Shown piece by piece: positions 22,858-31,089 of a DNA stretch of 38,885 nucleotides. The position numbers and the translations under genes were made by a program. Origin of the DNA: Selenomonadaceae bacterium (GTDB lineage: Bacteria; Bacillota; Negativicutes; Selenomonadales; Selenomonadaceae); assembly GCA_017479925.1 (NCBI GenBank), contig JAFVBP010000355.1, forward strand, positions 1 to 38,885, given 5' to 3'. The notes beneath the pieces are model-generated. The model saw nothing but the letters and a program-made list of their open reading frames with translations, did no database searches and was not told the origin of the DNA. Position 1 is the stretch's first letter, and each line of letters opens with the position of its first letter.

Positions 22858-24429
22858 TTGTTGAAACGATTTTTTGCCGCGCTCGTCGCCATTTTTTTCG
22901 TTTCGGCGACCGCAAACGCTCAAAAAATACTTTTCGTGCCGCACGACAATCGACCCGTGTCATTTCAACAGCCCGCAGAGGTAATTCGGCAGCTCGGATA
23001 CGAAATTTTGTCGCCGCCGACCGAAATTTTGACGAAACCCGACGATCTTTGGCTCTGGTTGAACGAAAATGCCAAATTTGTCGACGCAGCCGTCGTTTCA
23101 TCGGACGCTTTGCTTTACGGAGGCCTGATTCCGTCGCGTTCGCACGAAATTTCCGCCGAAAAGCTCTTAAATCGCGTCGAAAACTTCAAAATCCTTCGCG
23201 AAAACAATTCCACGCTCAAAATTTACGTTTTCGGCTCGTTAATGCGCACTCCACGCGTCGGAACGCCCGGTGACATCGAAGAACCCGCTTATTACGGCGA
23301 ATTCGGCGCGAAAATCTTCGATTATACCCGCTTGCTCGACAAAAATGAGACGTTTTCCAAGCTAAATCGACGCGAAAAACGTATTTTGAACGATTTAGAG
23401 CGCGAAATTCCCGCTGAAATTCGTTCAGATTGGTTTTCGCGCCGCGAAAAGAATATTTCCGCCACAAAACGCCTGATTGACTTCGCAAACGACGGAATTA
23501 TCGACTTTTTCGTCATCGGACGCGACGATAACGCCCCGTTGAGCCAAACTCACCGCGAAAATCGCGATTTACTCGCTTATATGGCCAAAATCGGCGTCGA
23601 AAAGACCAAAGCGCAATCGCACGCGGGCATTGACGAATTCGCAATGTTGCTTTTGACCCGCGCAGTCAACGATTTGAGCGGAAATTTACCTTTCGTCAAC
23701 GTAAAATTCAATCGCGGCAAAGGTTTCGACACAATTCCGCATTATTCCGACGAAAAACTCGGCGATTCCGTCCGCGATGAGATAATTATTGCCGGCGGAA
23801 TGTTCGTTCCGAACGAAAAACGCGCAGATTTCGTGCTTTTCGTCAATACCGACCCGAAAGGACAAACTTTTGAGCTTCACAACAGTTTTCCGTCGCAAAT
23901 TTTGACCAAACGGCAGGAAAAATACTTCAAACGCAACGCAAAAACCTTTTCTGAGCGTGTTGAAGACGCAATTAATCAAAATTTGCCCGTCGGAGTCGCC
24001 GATGTCGTCTTCGCGAACGGTTCCGACAACTTTTTGATGCAAAATCTTCGCGAAAAAGGCTTGCTTTTCAAGTTGCAGGCCTACGGAGGCTGGAATACTG
24101 CCACAAATACCACCGGTTTTGCGCTCGGAACGGGCATTTTGGCAAAAAAAATGAGCCGTCAATCGATTGACAGGCTTCTTGCACGCCGTTTTTTGGACGA
24201 TTGGGGCTATCAAGCCAACGTTCGCACGCAAATTGCCGCTCAACTCGCCAAAAATCCCGACGGTTTGTCGATTTATTTGCATTTAGGTGACCGCGAAGCC
24301 GAAATTTCGTCGCTCGAAACCAAATTATTGCGCGAATTCGCCGCGAAAAACCTTCCGCAGTGGCAAAATTTCACCGTAACCAACCCGTGGCACCGAATGT
24401 TCGAGTGTCAAATCAATTTTTTGCCGTAA
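22858..24429 (+). CDS. DUF4127 family exported protein
   Basis: A 523-residue protein with a signal peptide (LKRFFAALVAIFFVSATANA) and the DUF4127 layout: ILFVPHDNRPVSFQQPAEVIRQLGYE near 25, VVSSDALLYGGLIPSRSHE near 80, GRDDNAPLSQTHRENRDL near 222, HAGIDEFAMLLLTRAVND near 253 and AYGGWNTATNTTGFALGTGI near 405. Function is unknown; the Asp/His clusters suggest a hydrolase-like active site (inference). The start is the TTG at 22858, set by GGAGGTG 7 bases upstream; a second TTG follows immediately. The last 22 bases overlap the 3' end of hypF on the other strand. Confidence 0.88.
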   Translation: MLKRFFAALVAIFFVSATANAQKILFVPHDNRPVSFQQPAEVIRQLGYEILSPPTEILTKPDDLWLWLNENAKFVDAAVVSSDALLYGGLIPSRSHEISAEKLLNRVENFKILRENNSTLKIYVFGSLMRTPRVGTPGDIEEPAYYGEFGAKIFDYTRLLDKNETFSKLNRREKRILNDLEREIPAEIRSDWFSRREKNISATKRLIDFANDGIIDFFVIGRDDNAPLSQTHRENRDLLAYMAKIGVEKTKAQSHAGIDEFAMLLLTRAVNDLSGNLPFVNVKFNRGKGFDTIPHYSDEKLGDSVRDEIIIAGGMFVPNEKRADFVLFVNTDPKGQTFELHNSFPSQILTKRQEKYFKRNAKTFSERVEDAINQNLPVGVADVVFANGSDNFLMQNLREKGLLFKLQAYGGWNTATNTTGFALGTGILAKKMSRQSIDRLLARRFLDDWGYQANVRTQIAAQLAKNPDGLSIYLHLGDREAEISSLETKLLREFAAKNLPQWQNFTVTNPWHRMFECQINFLP

Positions 24430-26645
24430 TTCATCGCGAAAAAGGCTTGTCCGACGCAAATTCCGCCGTCATTGGCAGGAATTTGTTCGTGACGCAAGAT
24501 TTTTAGCCCGCGAAGCCGTAATTTTGCGCTCACAAGCGAATTCAATAACGAATTTTGAAAAACTCCGCCGCTCAACGCGACGGTTTTTATTTTTGTCCGC
24601 AAATTTATCGCCGAACACGTTTCAGCGACGATTTCTGACAATCCGACGTGAAAAAATCGTGCCAAGTCGCAAATATTTTCGTTTTGAAGCCGTCGAGACA
24701 CGATTTCGGCGAATAAATCGGCCGTCGAAGCGCATTTTACGTCGAAATTTTTGTTTGATCGCTCCGCAAACGCTTGCAAACGCATTGCCGCCTCGCCTTC
24801 ATACGTCGAAACGCGGCAAATTCCCAAAATCGCGGCCACTGCGTCGAATAATCTGCCCGCCGAAGTCGATTTTACGCAGTTCAAACCGCTTTCAAGCAAA
24901 AATTTCTGCGCTTGAAGCTCAAAATCGGTCGCCAAATGCAATTCGCGGGCAATTTCGGCGTCGTTAAGCATAGAAAACGCAATTCGCCAGCCTTCACGAA
25001 CTGATTTTTCGCCTCCAGCCTGCAAAAAACTCGAAATATGAGCGATTCGCTCGTATTTTTGCGTGTCGCAAGCAAAAAATTCGCCGCCCCACACGGTTTT
25101 ATCGTCGCCGAAGCCCGTTCCGTCGAAAGAAACGCCGATAACTTCGCCAAAATGATTATTTTCCGCCATACAACTCAAAATGTGCGCGTAATGGTGTTGA
25201 ATTTTCAAATTCGGGACGTTCAACGCGTCAGAAATCGTTTTTGCAAGCGTCGACGTGTGATATTTCGGATTTTTGTCGCTCACAACGACTTCAGGAGCAA
25301 TTTCAAGCAAATTTTTCATGCGATCAATCGAATTTTCGAGTATTTCGGCGGTTTTTAAGTCTCCAACGTCGCCGATGTAGGGCGAAACGTAAATTAAATC
25401 GTTTTTCGCGAGGCAAAAAGTGTTTTTAAGCTCTCCGCCGACCGCCAAAACGGATTTTTCGGCCTTCAAGTCGACAAAAATCGGCAACGGAGCGTATCCG
25501 CGACTTCTGCGAACGATTGACGGGCGATTTTCGACGAAATCAACGACAGAATCGTCCGCACGAATCAAAATCTTGCGATTATGCGTCAAAATCGCGTCGA
25601 AAAGCCCGCCGAAGTCACCAAAATCGTCCTCAATCGCGATTGGAGCCCCTGAAACGTTGCAACTCGTCATAATCAGCGCGTCGGGGAACAAAATTTCGTC
25701 GGGAAAGTCGAAAATCAGCATGTGAATCGGCGTGTAAGGCAACATTGCACCGATTTTGTTAATTTCGGGCGCGACATTCGACGAAATTTGACCGTCTGGA
25801 CGCTTTTCGAGCAAAATAATCGGCTTTTGCGGGCTGTCGAGGTAAATTTTTTGCGTTTCGGACAGAAAACACTCGCGTTTGACGGCTTTAACGTCGCGAA
25901 ACATGACTGCAAACGGCTTTGACGGGCGATTTTTGCTTTCGCGAAGGCGTTTTACGGCCGAAAAGTTCTTCGCGTCGCACGAAATGTGAAATCCGCCGAT
26001 ACCTTTAATCGCAACGACGCCTCCACGCGCCAAAATTTCACGCACATGACGAATTGCGGCGTGTCCGCGCAAATTTTCGGCGTTCAAAATGAAAATTTCG
26101 GGTCCGCAAGCGTTGCAACATATCGGTTGAGCGTCAAAACGCCGCGAATCGGGCGAAAAATACTCTTCAGCGCAATTTTTGCACATCGGAAAGCGTTTCA
26201 TCGACGTTCTTTCGCGATCGTAAGGCAAATTTTCCAAAATCGTGAGCCGCGGGCCGCAATTCGTGCAATTTATGAACGGATGCAGGTATCTGCGGTCATT
26301 TTTGTCGAAAAGTTCGCGTTTACAGGCGTCGCAAGTCGAAATATCGGGCGAAATGAACGCGTCGCCGACTTCGCGGGCACTTTCGACGATTTTAAAGCCG
26401 AAAAACTCTTCGTCAGGCAAAATTTTCACGTCGATTTTCAAAATTGCGGCACGTGCGGGCGATTTTCGGCGTAAATCAGTCAAAAAATTGCTTAAATCGG
26501 CCTCGGAACCTTGCGCGAATATCTCAACGAACGAACCTTTATTCGCAACGGTGCCCGAAATGTGATTTTCGACGGCAATTCGGCTTACAAACGGTCGAAA
26601 ACCGACGCCTTGGACAATTCCGAAGACTTTTATCACGTTTAACAA
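24408..26645 (-). CDS. hypF: carbamoyltransferase HypF (NiFe hydrogenase maturation)
   Basis: A 745-residue, full-length HypF. The domains in order are: acylphosphatase (GIVQGVGFRPFVSRIA near 9-24); a double zinc finger (CDACKRELF near 105, CTNCGPRLTI near 130, CKNCAEEYF near 155, CCNACGPEIF near 180); a YrdC-like domain (GGVVAIKGIGGFHISCDA near 212); and a Kae1-like domain (KIQHHYAHILSCMAENN near 475, GVSFDGTGFGDDKTVWGGEFF near 495, TVALSGGVFQNSLL near 695). It makes thiocarbamate on HypE for the cyanide ligands of NiFe hydrogenase. The TTG start at 26645 has GGAGG 10 bases upstream. No other hyp or hydrogenase gene is in the window. The 3' end overlaps DUF4127 by 22 bases. Confidence 0.96.
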   Translation of the reverse strand: MLNVIKVFGIVQGVGFRPFVSRIAVENHISGTVANKGSFVEIFAQGSEADLSNFLTDLRRKSPARAAILKIDVKILPDEEFFGFKIVESAREVGDAFISPDISTCDACKRELFDKNDRRYLHPFINCTNCGPRLTILENLPYDRERTSMKRFPMCKNCAEEYFSPDSRRFDAQPICCNACGPEIFILNAENLRGHAAIRHVREILARGGVVAIKGIGGFHISCDAKNFSAVKRLRESKNRPSKPFAVMFRDVKAVKRECFLSETQKIYLDSPQKPIILLEKRPDGQISSNVAPEINKIGAMLPYTPIHMLIFDFPDEILFPDALIMTSCNVSGAPIAIEDDFGDFGGLFDAILTHNRKILIRADDSVVDFVENRPSIVRRSRGYAPLPIFVDLKAEKSVLAVGGELKNTFCLAKNDLIYVSPYIGDVGDLKTAEILENSIDRMKNLLEIAPEVVVSDKNPKYHTSTLAKTISDALNVPNLKIQHHYAHILSCMAENNHFGEVIGVSFDGTGFGDDKTVWGGEFFACDTQKYERIAHISSFLQAGGEKSVREGWRIAFSMLNDAEIARELHLATDFELQAQKFLLESGLNCVKSTSAGRLFDAVAAILGICRVSTYEGEAAMRLQAFAERSNKNFDVKCASTADLFAEIVSRRLQNENICDLARFFHVGLSEIVAETCSAINLRTKIKTVALSGGVFQNSLLNSLVSAKLRLRGLKILRHEQIPANDGGICVGQAFFAMNYGKKLI

Positions 26646-26681
26646 GGTGTTTTCGCCTCCAAAAGTAAAAAATCCCGCCGA

Positions 26682-26698
26682 CCCGCTTTAAAAGCGGG
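26682..26698. repeat. CGCTTTAAAAGCG hairpin element
   Basis: CCCGCTTTAAAAGCGGG followed by GGAACAG, in the gap between gltX and hypF. It is the same element as at 20785-20801 and, with a different stem, at 2529-2545 and 6427-6629. Confidence 0.7.
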
Positions 26699-26759
26699 GG
26701 AACAGTTGGTTTTGCCGCCCGAAAACTTTAATTTGTTCGCAAAAATTCGTCGCGGCAAC

Positions 26760-26788
26760 AAAAATCCCGCCGATTTTATTCGACGGGA
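26760..26788 (-). terminator. terminator of gltX
   Basis: Minus strand TCCCGTCGA-ATAAAA-TCGGCGGGA followed by TTTTTG, ten bases after the gltX stop. Confidence 0.85.
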
Positions 26789-26797
26789 CGTGAAATT

Positions 26798-28243
26798 TCA
26801 GTTGCGCAGGCTGTTTAATGCGGAATTTAGTCGTTCGAGCGACGTTTTTTTGCCGAGCAGGTACAAAATTTCGGTTACGCCGCCCGGAGTGACCTTTTGC
26901 ATGGCCAAAGCGACGCGCAACGGCCACATAATCGTACCGATTTTCGCTCCGGAACGTTCGATTAAGCCCGAAATCGCGTTATTCAGCGTGTTGAACGACC
27001 AATCATCGACATTTTCGAGCATTTCGACGGCCGAAACGATAATTTCAACGGATTTTTCGGGCGAAATCTTGTTTCGTTTGTTCGTGAACAGCTCAATATC
27101 AAACGGCGGGCGATTTTTCAGGAATTTTATCATGTCGGGGATGTCTGAAAGCTTCGCGACGCGTGTTTTGAGCAAATTTGCGAGGAAAATCCTGCGTTCG
27201 GCGTCAAAATCGGTCAAAAATTCGTTCGCAACGTCCGAAAAAGCTTCGTCGGACATTTTTTTGAAGTATTCGCCGTTCATCCAGTCCAATTTTGCGTAAT
27301 CGAAGACTGCGGGAGACTTGCTGAGGCCGTCGAGCGAGAAATTTTGAATCAATTCGTCCATGGTGAAGAGTTCTTGGCACGAATTTTTCGGATTCCAGCC
27401 CAAAAGTGCGACGTAATTGGTAATTGCTTCGGGCAAATAGCCGATTTTGATTAAATCATCGAAACTTGTCGCCCCGTGACGCTTGCTGAGCTTGGAAATT
27501 GTGCCGTCGACGGGCGATTTTCCCATAACAGGCGCGAGATGAATGAAAATCGGCAGTTCCCAACCGAAAAATTGATACAACAGCACGTGTTTTGGCGTCG
27601 AAGTGATAAATTCCGTGCCGCGAATGATGTGCGAAACTTCCATCAGGTGATCATCGACGACATTTGCGAAGTTATACGTCGGCATTCCGTCGCTTTTGAG
27701 CAAAATTTGGTCTTCGAGTTCGGAATTTGCGATTGTAATGTTGCCGTGAAGCACGTCGAAGAAGGTTGTTTCGCCCGAAAGCGGCATTTTTTGGCGGATA
27801 ACGTAAGATTTGCCTTCCGAAATGTTTTTTTCGACCTCAGCGGGTGATAAATCGCGGCAATGACGGTTGTAACCGCCGAAATTTTTATCGTCGGCGTGAT
27901 TTTTGTCGTCTGAAGTGCAAAAACAGCGGTAAGCGTATCCGTCGGCAACGAGCTGTTCGGCGAATTTTTTATATATGTCCATGCGTTCACTTTGAACGTA
28001 GGGCGCGAACTTTCCGCCGTGATTTGGACCTTCATCGGGCACAATTTTGGCCGCCGCGAGCGTTTTTTCGATAAAATCGACGGCATCGGGCACAAAACGA
28101 GCGCGATCAGTGTCTTCAATGCGCAAAATAAAATCGCCGCCCTGCGATTTTGCGAACAGGTAGGCGTAAAGAGCCGTCCGAAGGTTGCCGATGTGCATGT
28201 AACCGGTCGGACTGGGCGCAAAACGTGTGCGAATCTTGTTCAA
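26798..28243 (-). CDS. gltX: glutamyl-tRNA synthetase
   Basis: A 481-residue class I synthetase. RFAPSPTGYMHIGNLRTALY (7-26) contains the HIGH-type motif, RIEDTDRAR is near 42 and SKLSKRHG near 252 is the KMSKS-type loop. The C-terminal anticodon-binding helices end LGKKTSLERLNSALNSLRN. Length is normal for a bacterial GluRS. In Firmicutes the enzyme is often non-discriminating and also charges tRNA-Gln, which GatCAB then amidates (family knowledge, not visible here). The TTG start at 28243 has GGAG 8 bases upstream; an overlapping ATG is in another frame and stops at once. It lies 25 bases after dhaL and is probably its operon partner. Confidence 0.96.
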   Translation of the reverse strand: MNKIRTRFAPSPTGYMHIGNLRTALYAYLFAKSQGGDFILRIEDTDRARFVPDAVDFIEKTLAAAKIVPDEGPNHGGKFAPYVQSERMDIYKKFAEQLVADGYAYRCFCTSDDKNHADDKNFGGYNRHCRDLSPAEVEKNISEGKSYVIRQKMPLSGETTFFDVLHGNITIANSELEDQILLKSDGMPTYNFANVVDDHLMEVSHIIRGTEFITSTPKHVLLYQFFGWELPIFIHLAPVMGKSPVDGTISKLSKRHGATSFDDLIKIGYLPEAITNYVALLGWNPKNSCQELFTMDELIQNFSLDGLSKSPAVFDYAKLDWMNGEYFKKMSDEAFSDVANEFLTDFDAERRIFLANLLKTRVAKLSDIPDMIKFLKNRPPFDIELFTNKRNKISPEKSVEIIVSAVEMLENVDDWSFNTLNNAISGLIERSGAKIGTIMWPLRVALAMQKVTPGGVTEILYLLGKKTSLERLNSALNSLRN

Positions 28244-28268
28244 GTCATCATCTCCAGCAATTTTTTTG

Positions 28269-28898
28269 TTAAAAACGGCGCGAATCTTTCCAAAAACCGC
28301 ACAGAGCGCGGAAAATTATCAACGCAGAGGCGGCACCGGGGTCTTCAAAGCCGATTGAATCTTTTCCGAAGGCGGCAGCGCGACCTTTTTTGGCGATTAA
28401 CGACTTTGTAAGCTCCAAACCGTCGCGTGCGGCGTCTCTGGCCTCTGTTAAAAGCGTTTCAAACGACTTTCCGACGCAATTTTCGGCTTTAAACGTGTCG
28501 CGAATGGGAATTAACACGTCGAGAAGCGTTTTATCGCCCAATTTTGCTTGTCCGCGCCGCTGAATTTCGTTTACGGCCGCCGAAAAGACATTTTCGAGCG
28601 TTTTGGCGTTCAAAACAGCGTTTTCGTCGAGAATTTCTGCCGCCGCAAGCAATCCTGCGCCGTAAAGTGAGCCTGCAGAGCCGCCGACGTTCATTATAAC
28701 CGCGTTTCCGACGGCTTGCAAAACATTTTTGGCGTTTTCGTCGCCGTTTAACTCGTTTAAAGCGTCTGAAGCGGCCGTAGCACCGCGAACCATGTTCAAA
28801 CCGTGGTCACCGTCGCCGATTTTGGCGTCCAAGTCGTTCAAAAAGTCTTTTTCGCTCAAAATCGCCTTGATAACGGCCGTTGCCGCGTCGCGTGTCAT
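28269..28898 (-). CDS. DhaL-type dihydroxyacetone kinase subunit
   Basis: A 209-residue protein with the DhaL/Dak2 nucleotide-binding motifs: LNDLDAKIGDGDHGLNMVRG near 21-40 with the Mg-binding Asp residues, NVGGSAGSLYGAGLLAA near 70 and KGRAAAFGKDSIGFEDPGAAS near 170-190. In PEP-dependent DHA kinases DhaL holds ADP and works with DhaK and DhaM; neither is present here. It may be a stand-alone DhaL paralogue or be supplied in trans. GGAGG lies 7 bases before the ATG. It precedes gltX on the same transcript and is divergent from the LysR gene. Confidence 0.88.
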   Translation of the reverse strand: MTRDAATAVIKAILSEKDFLNDLDAKIGDGDHGLNMVRGATAASDALNELNGDENAKNVLQAVGNAVIMNVGGSAGSLYGAGLLAAAEILDENAVLNAKTLENVFSAAVNEIQRRGQAKLGDKTLLDVLIPIRDTFKAENCVGKSFETLLTEARDAARDGLELTKSLIAKKGRAAAFGKDSIGFEDPGAASALIIFRALCGFWKDSRRF

Positions 28899-28961
28899 GA
28901 AAATTCCTCCTTCGCGAAATAAATTGACATGCGAACTATATCATATCGCGTTGAACTGTGC

Positions 28962-28967
28962 TATAAT
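28962..28967 (+). promoter_or_regulatory. -10 box of the LysR-family gene
   Basis: A perfect TATAAT about 42 bases before the start codon, in the short region shared with divergent dhaL. No strong -35 is seen, as expected for an activator-dependent or autoregulated promoter. Confidence 0.5.
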
Positions 28968-29008
28968 CTGTGCAACTTTTGCGTTACGAAAAATTTTACG
29001 GAGATGAC

Positions 29009-29914
29009 TTGACGAAAATGGAACACGGCATCGGAATTAAAGACATGCGGGCGTTTTTTGCGATTGTCGAGGAGGGCAACATCAGCCACGCCGCGCAACG
29101 TTTGGGCATGGCTCAACCCGCGTTAAGTCGACAGATGAAACACCTTGAAGAAAACCTGCACGTGAAGCTTTTTGAGCGCGGATCGCGACGAATTCGGCTT
29201 ACGGAGGCCGGTCAAGTGCTTTATAACCGCGTTGAAACGATTTTGGGCATGGTTGACGGCACTGTTCGCGAGATTTCGGAGATTGGAAACGGCTCAAAAG
29301 GCGTGATTCGCATCGGAACAATCACAACATCGGGCGCAATGATACTTCCCGACCTGATTGCACGCTATCATTCGGAGTTTCCCGACGTGACTTTTGAGAT
29401 TTGGGAGGCCGAAGGCGCACGAATTCTTGAACTTTTGGACAGTCGAATCATTGAAATTGCAATTACGCGCACGCAAGTGGACAATTTGGCGTATCAAATG
29501 CTTGTTTTGCCGAACGAACCGCTTGTTATGGTCATGAATTCGCGAAATATCTGCGGGAAATCGCCCGAAACGATTCGTTTGTCGGAGTTGAAAGGCGAAC
29601 CGTTGATAGTTCCGCTGCGTTGGAAGTCAAATTTGGTCGCCGAGTGCAAAAAACTTGACTTTGAGCCGAAAATTATCTGCGTTTCGGACAGCATCGTCCA
29701 AGATTTGTTGATGGTCAAGATGAATTTGGGTCTTGCAATGATACCCGTGTCGAGCAAACGGCTGTTGACTGACGGAGATTTGATTTACAAGCGCATTGTC
29801 GAACCCGAAATGACGACGCACACGGTCGTTGCGTGGCTGAAAAATCAAACGCTGTCGACTTCGTGTAAAAATTTCCTGGACATGTTCAGAAAACTTTTCG
29901 TCAAAGACGCATGA
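29009..29914 (+). CDS. LysR-family transcriptional regulator
   Basis: About 301 residues. The N-terminal winged helix is classic LysR: MRAFFAIVEEGNISHAAQRLGMAQPALSRQMKHLEENLHVKLFERGSRRIRLTEAGQVLY by pattern, roughly residues 14-72. A linker helix and a periplasmic-binding-like effector domain follow (VIRIGTITTSGAMILPDLIARYHSEFP near 110). The TTG at 29009 has GGAG 5 bases before it; an ATG at 29018 is the alternative (298 residues). LysR proteins often regulate the divergent neighbour, here dhaL-gltX, as well as themselves. The effector is unknown. Confidence 0.9.
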   Translation: MTKMEHGIGIKDMRAFFAIVEEGNISHAAQRLGMAQPALSRQMKHLEENLHVKLFERGSRRIRLTEAGQVLYNRVETILGMVDGTVREISEIGNGSKGVIRIGTITTSGAMILPDLIARYHSEFPDVTFEIWEAEGARILELLDSRIIEIAITRTQVDNLAYQMLVLPNEPLVMVMNSRNICGKSPETIRLSELKGEPLIVPLRWKSNLVAECKKLDFEPKIICVSDSIVQDLLMVKMNLGLAMIPVSSKRLLTDGDLIYKRIVEPEMTTHTVVAWLKNQTLSTSCKNFLDMFRKLFVKDA

Positions 29915-29937
29915 CGATTAATTTTCTCGTGAAAAAA

Positions 29938-29971
29938 ATCCTCGTCGCTTGTGGCGAGGATAATTTTTTTT
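29938..29971 (+). terminator. terminator of the LysR-family gene
   Basis: ATCCTCGTC-GCTTGT-GGCGAGGAT followed by AATTTTTTTT. The preceding A-run makes it usable in both directions. Confidence 0.88.
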
Positions 29972-29990
29972 GCGATAACGTCACGGCTTC

Positions 29991-30024
29991 AAATTACGCA
30001 TTACGCATTATTAATTATGCATTG
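29991..30024 (+). repeat. heptanucleotide repeat array
   Basis: TTACGCA, TTACGCA, TTATTAA, TTATGCA, TTGG: the 7-base TTNNNNA pattern, between the LysR terminator and the tRNA-Pro terminator. Confidence 0.65.
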
Positions 30025-30025
30025 G

Positions 30026-30054
30026 AAAAAGCCCCCGCGATTAACGGAGGCTTT
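30026..30054 (-). terminator. terminator after tRNA-Pro
   Basis: Minus strand AAAGCCTCCG-TTAATCG-CGGGGGCTTT followed by TT: a 10-bp stem. It is the only terminator downstream of the whole eptA-to-tRNA gene string. Confidence 0.85.
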
Positions 30055-30068
30055 GGGGATTTCGTCAT

Positions 30069-30145
30069 TGGTCGGAACGACGAGACTTGAACTCACGACC
30101 TCTTCCACCCCAAGGAAGCGCTCTACCAAACTGAGCTACGTCCCG
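30069..30145 (-). tRNA. tRNA-Pro (anticodon GGG)
   Basis: A 77-base cloverleaf. Acceptor CGGGACG pairs with CGTTCCG (one G-T pair), the discriminator is A and CCA is encoded. The D arm GCTC...GAGC is present. The anticodon arm is CTTCC-TTGGGGT-GGAAG, giving GGG, and the T arm contains GTTCAAGTC. It lies 49 bases after the ZnuA-like gene on the same strand, so it may be processed from that transcript. Confidence 0.95.
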
Positions 30146-30194
30146 AACACCTGCGAAGTCTACCACAGCGTAAAAATTTTTGCAAGAATTTTTT

Positions 30195-31085
30195 TCACTG
30201 CAACGCTTTGGACAGCGTCAACAGGTTTTCGAGCATTTTGTCGACGTAATCGAACAGGTTTTCGGGTTTCGCCTCGCCCGTGACGATTGGGTCGAGCGTG
30301 AAAATCTGCGCGCCGGTTTCGCGAGCGATTGTTTCTGCGGCTTTGGGCGAATACTGCGGTTCCGTGAAGATGACTTTCACGGGCAACGCGTTGATTTTGT
30401 CGATTGTTTCCGTCAATTCCTGCGGTGTCGGCTCCGTGCCCGGTTCGCGTTCGATGACTGCCGCAATGCTGAGCTTGAACTCCGCCGCAAGATACGGAAA
30501 CGCTTCGTGAAACGTCACAATGTCTTTGTTCGGCAGCATGTCAAGCGACATGTGCATTTCGTCGCGAAGTTGCGTCAATTCGCCGCAGTACTCAAGCGCA
30601 CGCATTCGGTAATCGTCCTTGTGTTCGGGGTCGAATTCGCACAGTTTCGACGTAATGTTTTTGACCTGCTGAATCGAGTAAGTGACGCTCAGCCACACGT
30701 GCGGATTCGGGACGCCGTTTTCGACAATCGGAACAATTTCGGGCGAATCGCTTGCGTTGATGATTTTCAAGTCGGGTCGCGCCTCGGTGACCTTGTCGAG
30801 AAAACTTTCCATGCCCAAGCCGTTGACGATAAAAATGTCGGCGGTTTCCAACGTCTTCATGTCTTCGGGCGTCAACTGGTAATCGTGCAGGCAACCCGTT
30901 TGCGGCGGCGTCAGGTTGACGACTTCGACGCCTTTGACGCCGCGGGTAATGTTAATCGCGTCAAGATACATTGGGTAAAACGACGTGACGATTTTCAACG
31001 TGCCGTCGTCTTTTTTTGTCGTGGAGCCGCAACCCGTCACAATGCACGTCAACAGAATCAACGCGAGGCAAAAAATTTTTTTCAT
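30195..31085 (-). CDS. ZnuA/TroA-type metal-binding lipoprotein
   Basis: A 296-residue protein with a lipoprotein signal (MKKIFCLALILLTCIVTGCG, lipobox VTGC with Cys19) and cluster A-I solute-binding features: LKIVTSFYPMYLDAINI near 30, GCLHDYQLTPEDMKTLETADIFIVNGLGMESF near 63-95 with the first His ligand, NPHVWLSVTYS near 127 with the second, VTFHEAFPYLAAEF near 188 with the third, and an acidic EPQYSPKAAETIARE near 237. It would deliver Zn or Mn to an ABC importer. The ATG at 31085 uses GGAG inside the end of the aminotransferase gene, 5 bases apart. The matching permease type is the frameshifted gene at 1669-2471, far away. Confidence 0.92.
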   Translation of the reverse strand: MKKIFCLALILLTCIVTGCGSTTKKDDGTLKIVTSFYPMYLDAINITRGVKGVEVVNLTPPQTGCLHDYQLTPEDMKTLETADIFIVNGLGMESFLDKVTEARPDLKIINASDSPEIVPIVENGVPNPHVWLSVTYSIQQVKNITSKLCEFDPEHKDDYRMRALEYCGELTQLRDEMHMSLDMLPNKDIVTFHEAFPYLAAEFKLSIAAVIEREPGTEPTPQELTETIDKINALPVKVIFTEPQYSPKAAETIARETGAQIFTLDPIVTGEAKPENLFDYVDKMLENLLTLSKALQ

Positions 31086-31089
31086 GCGA

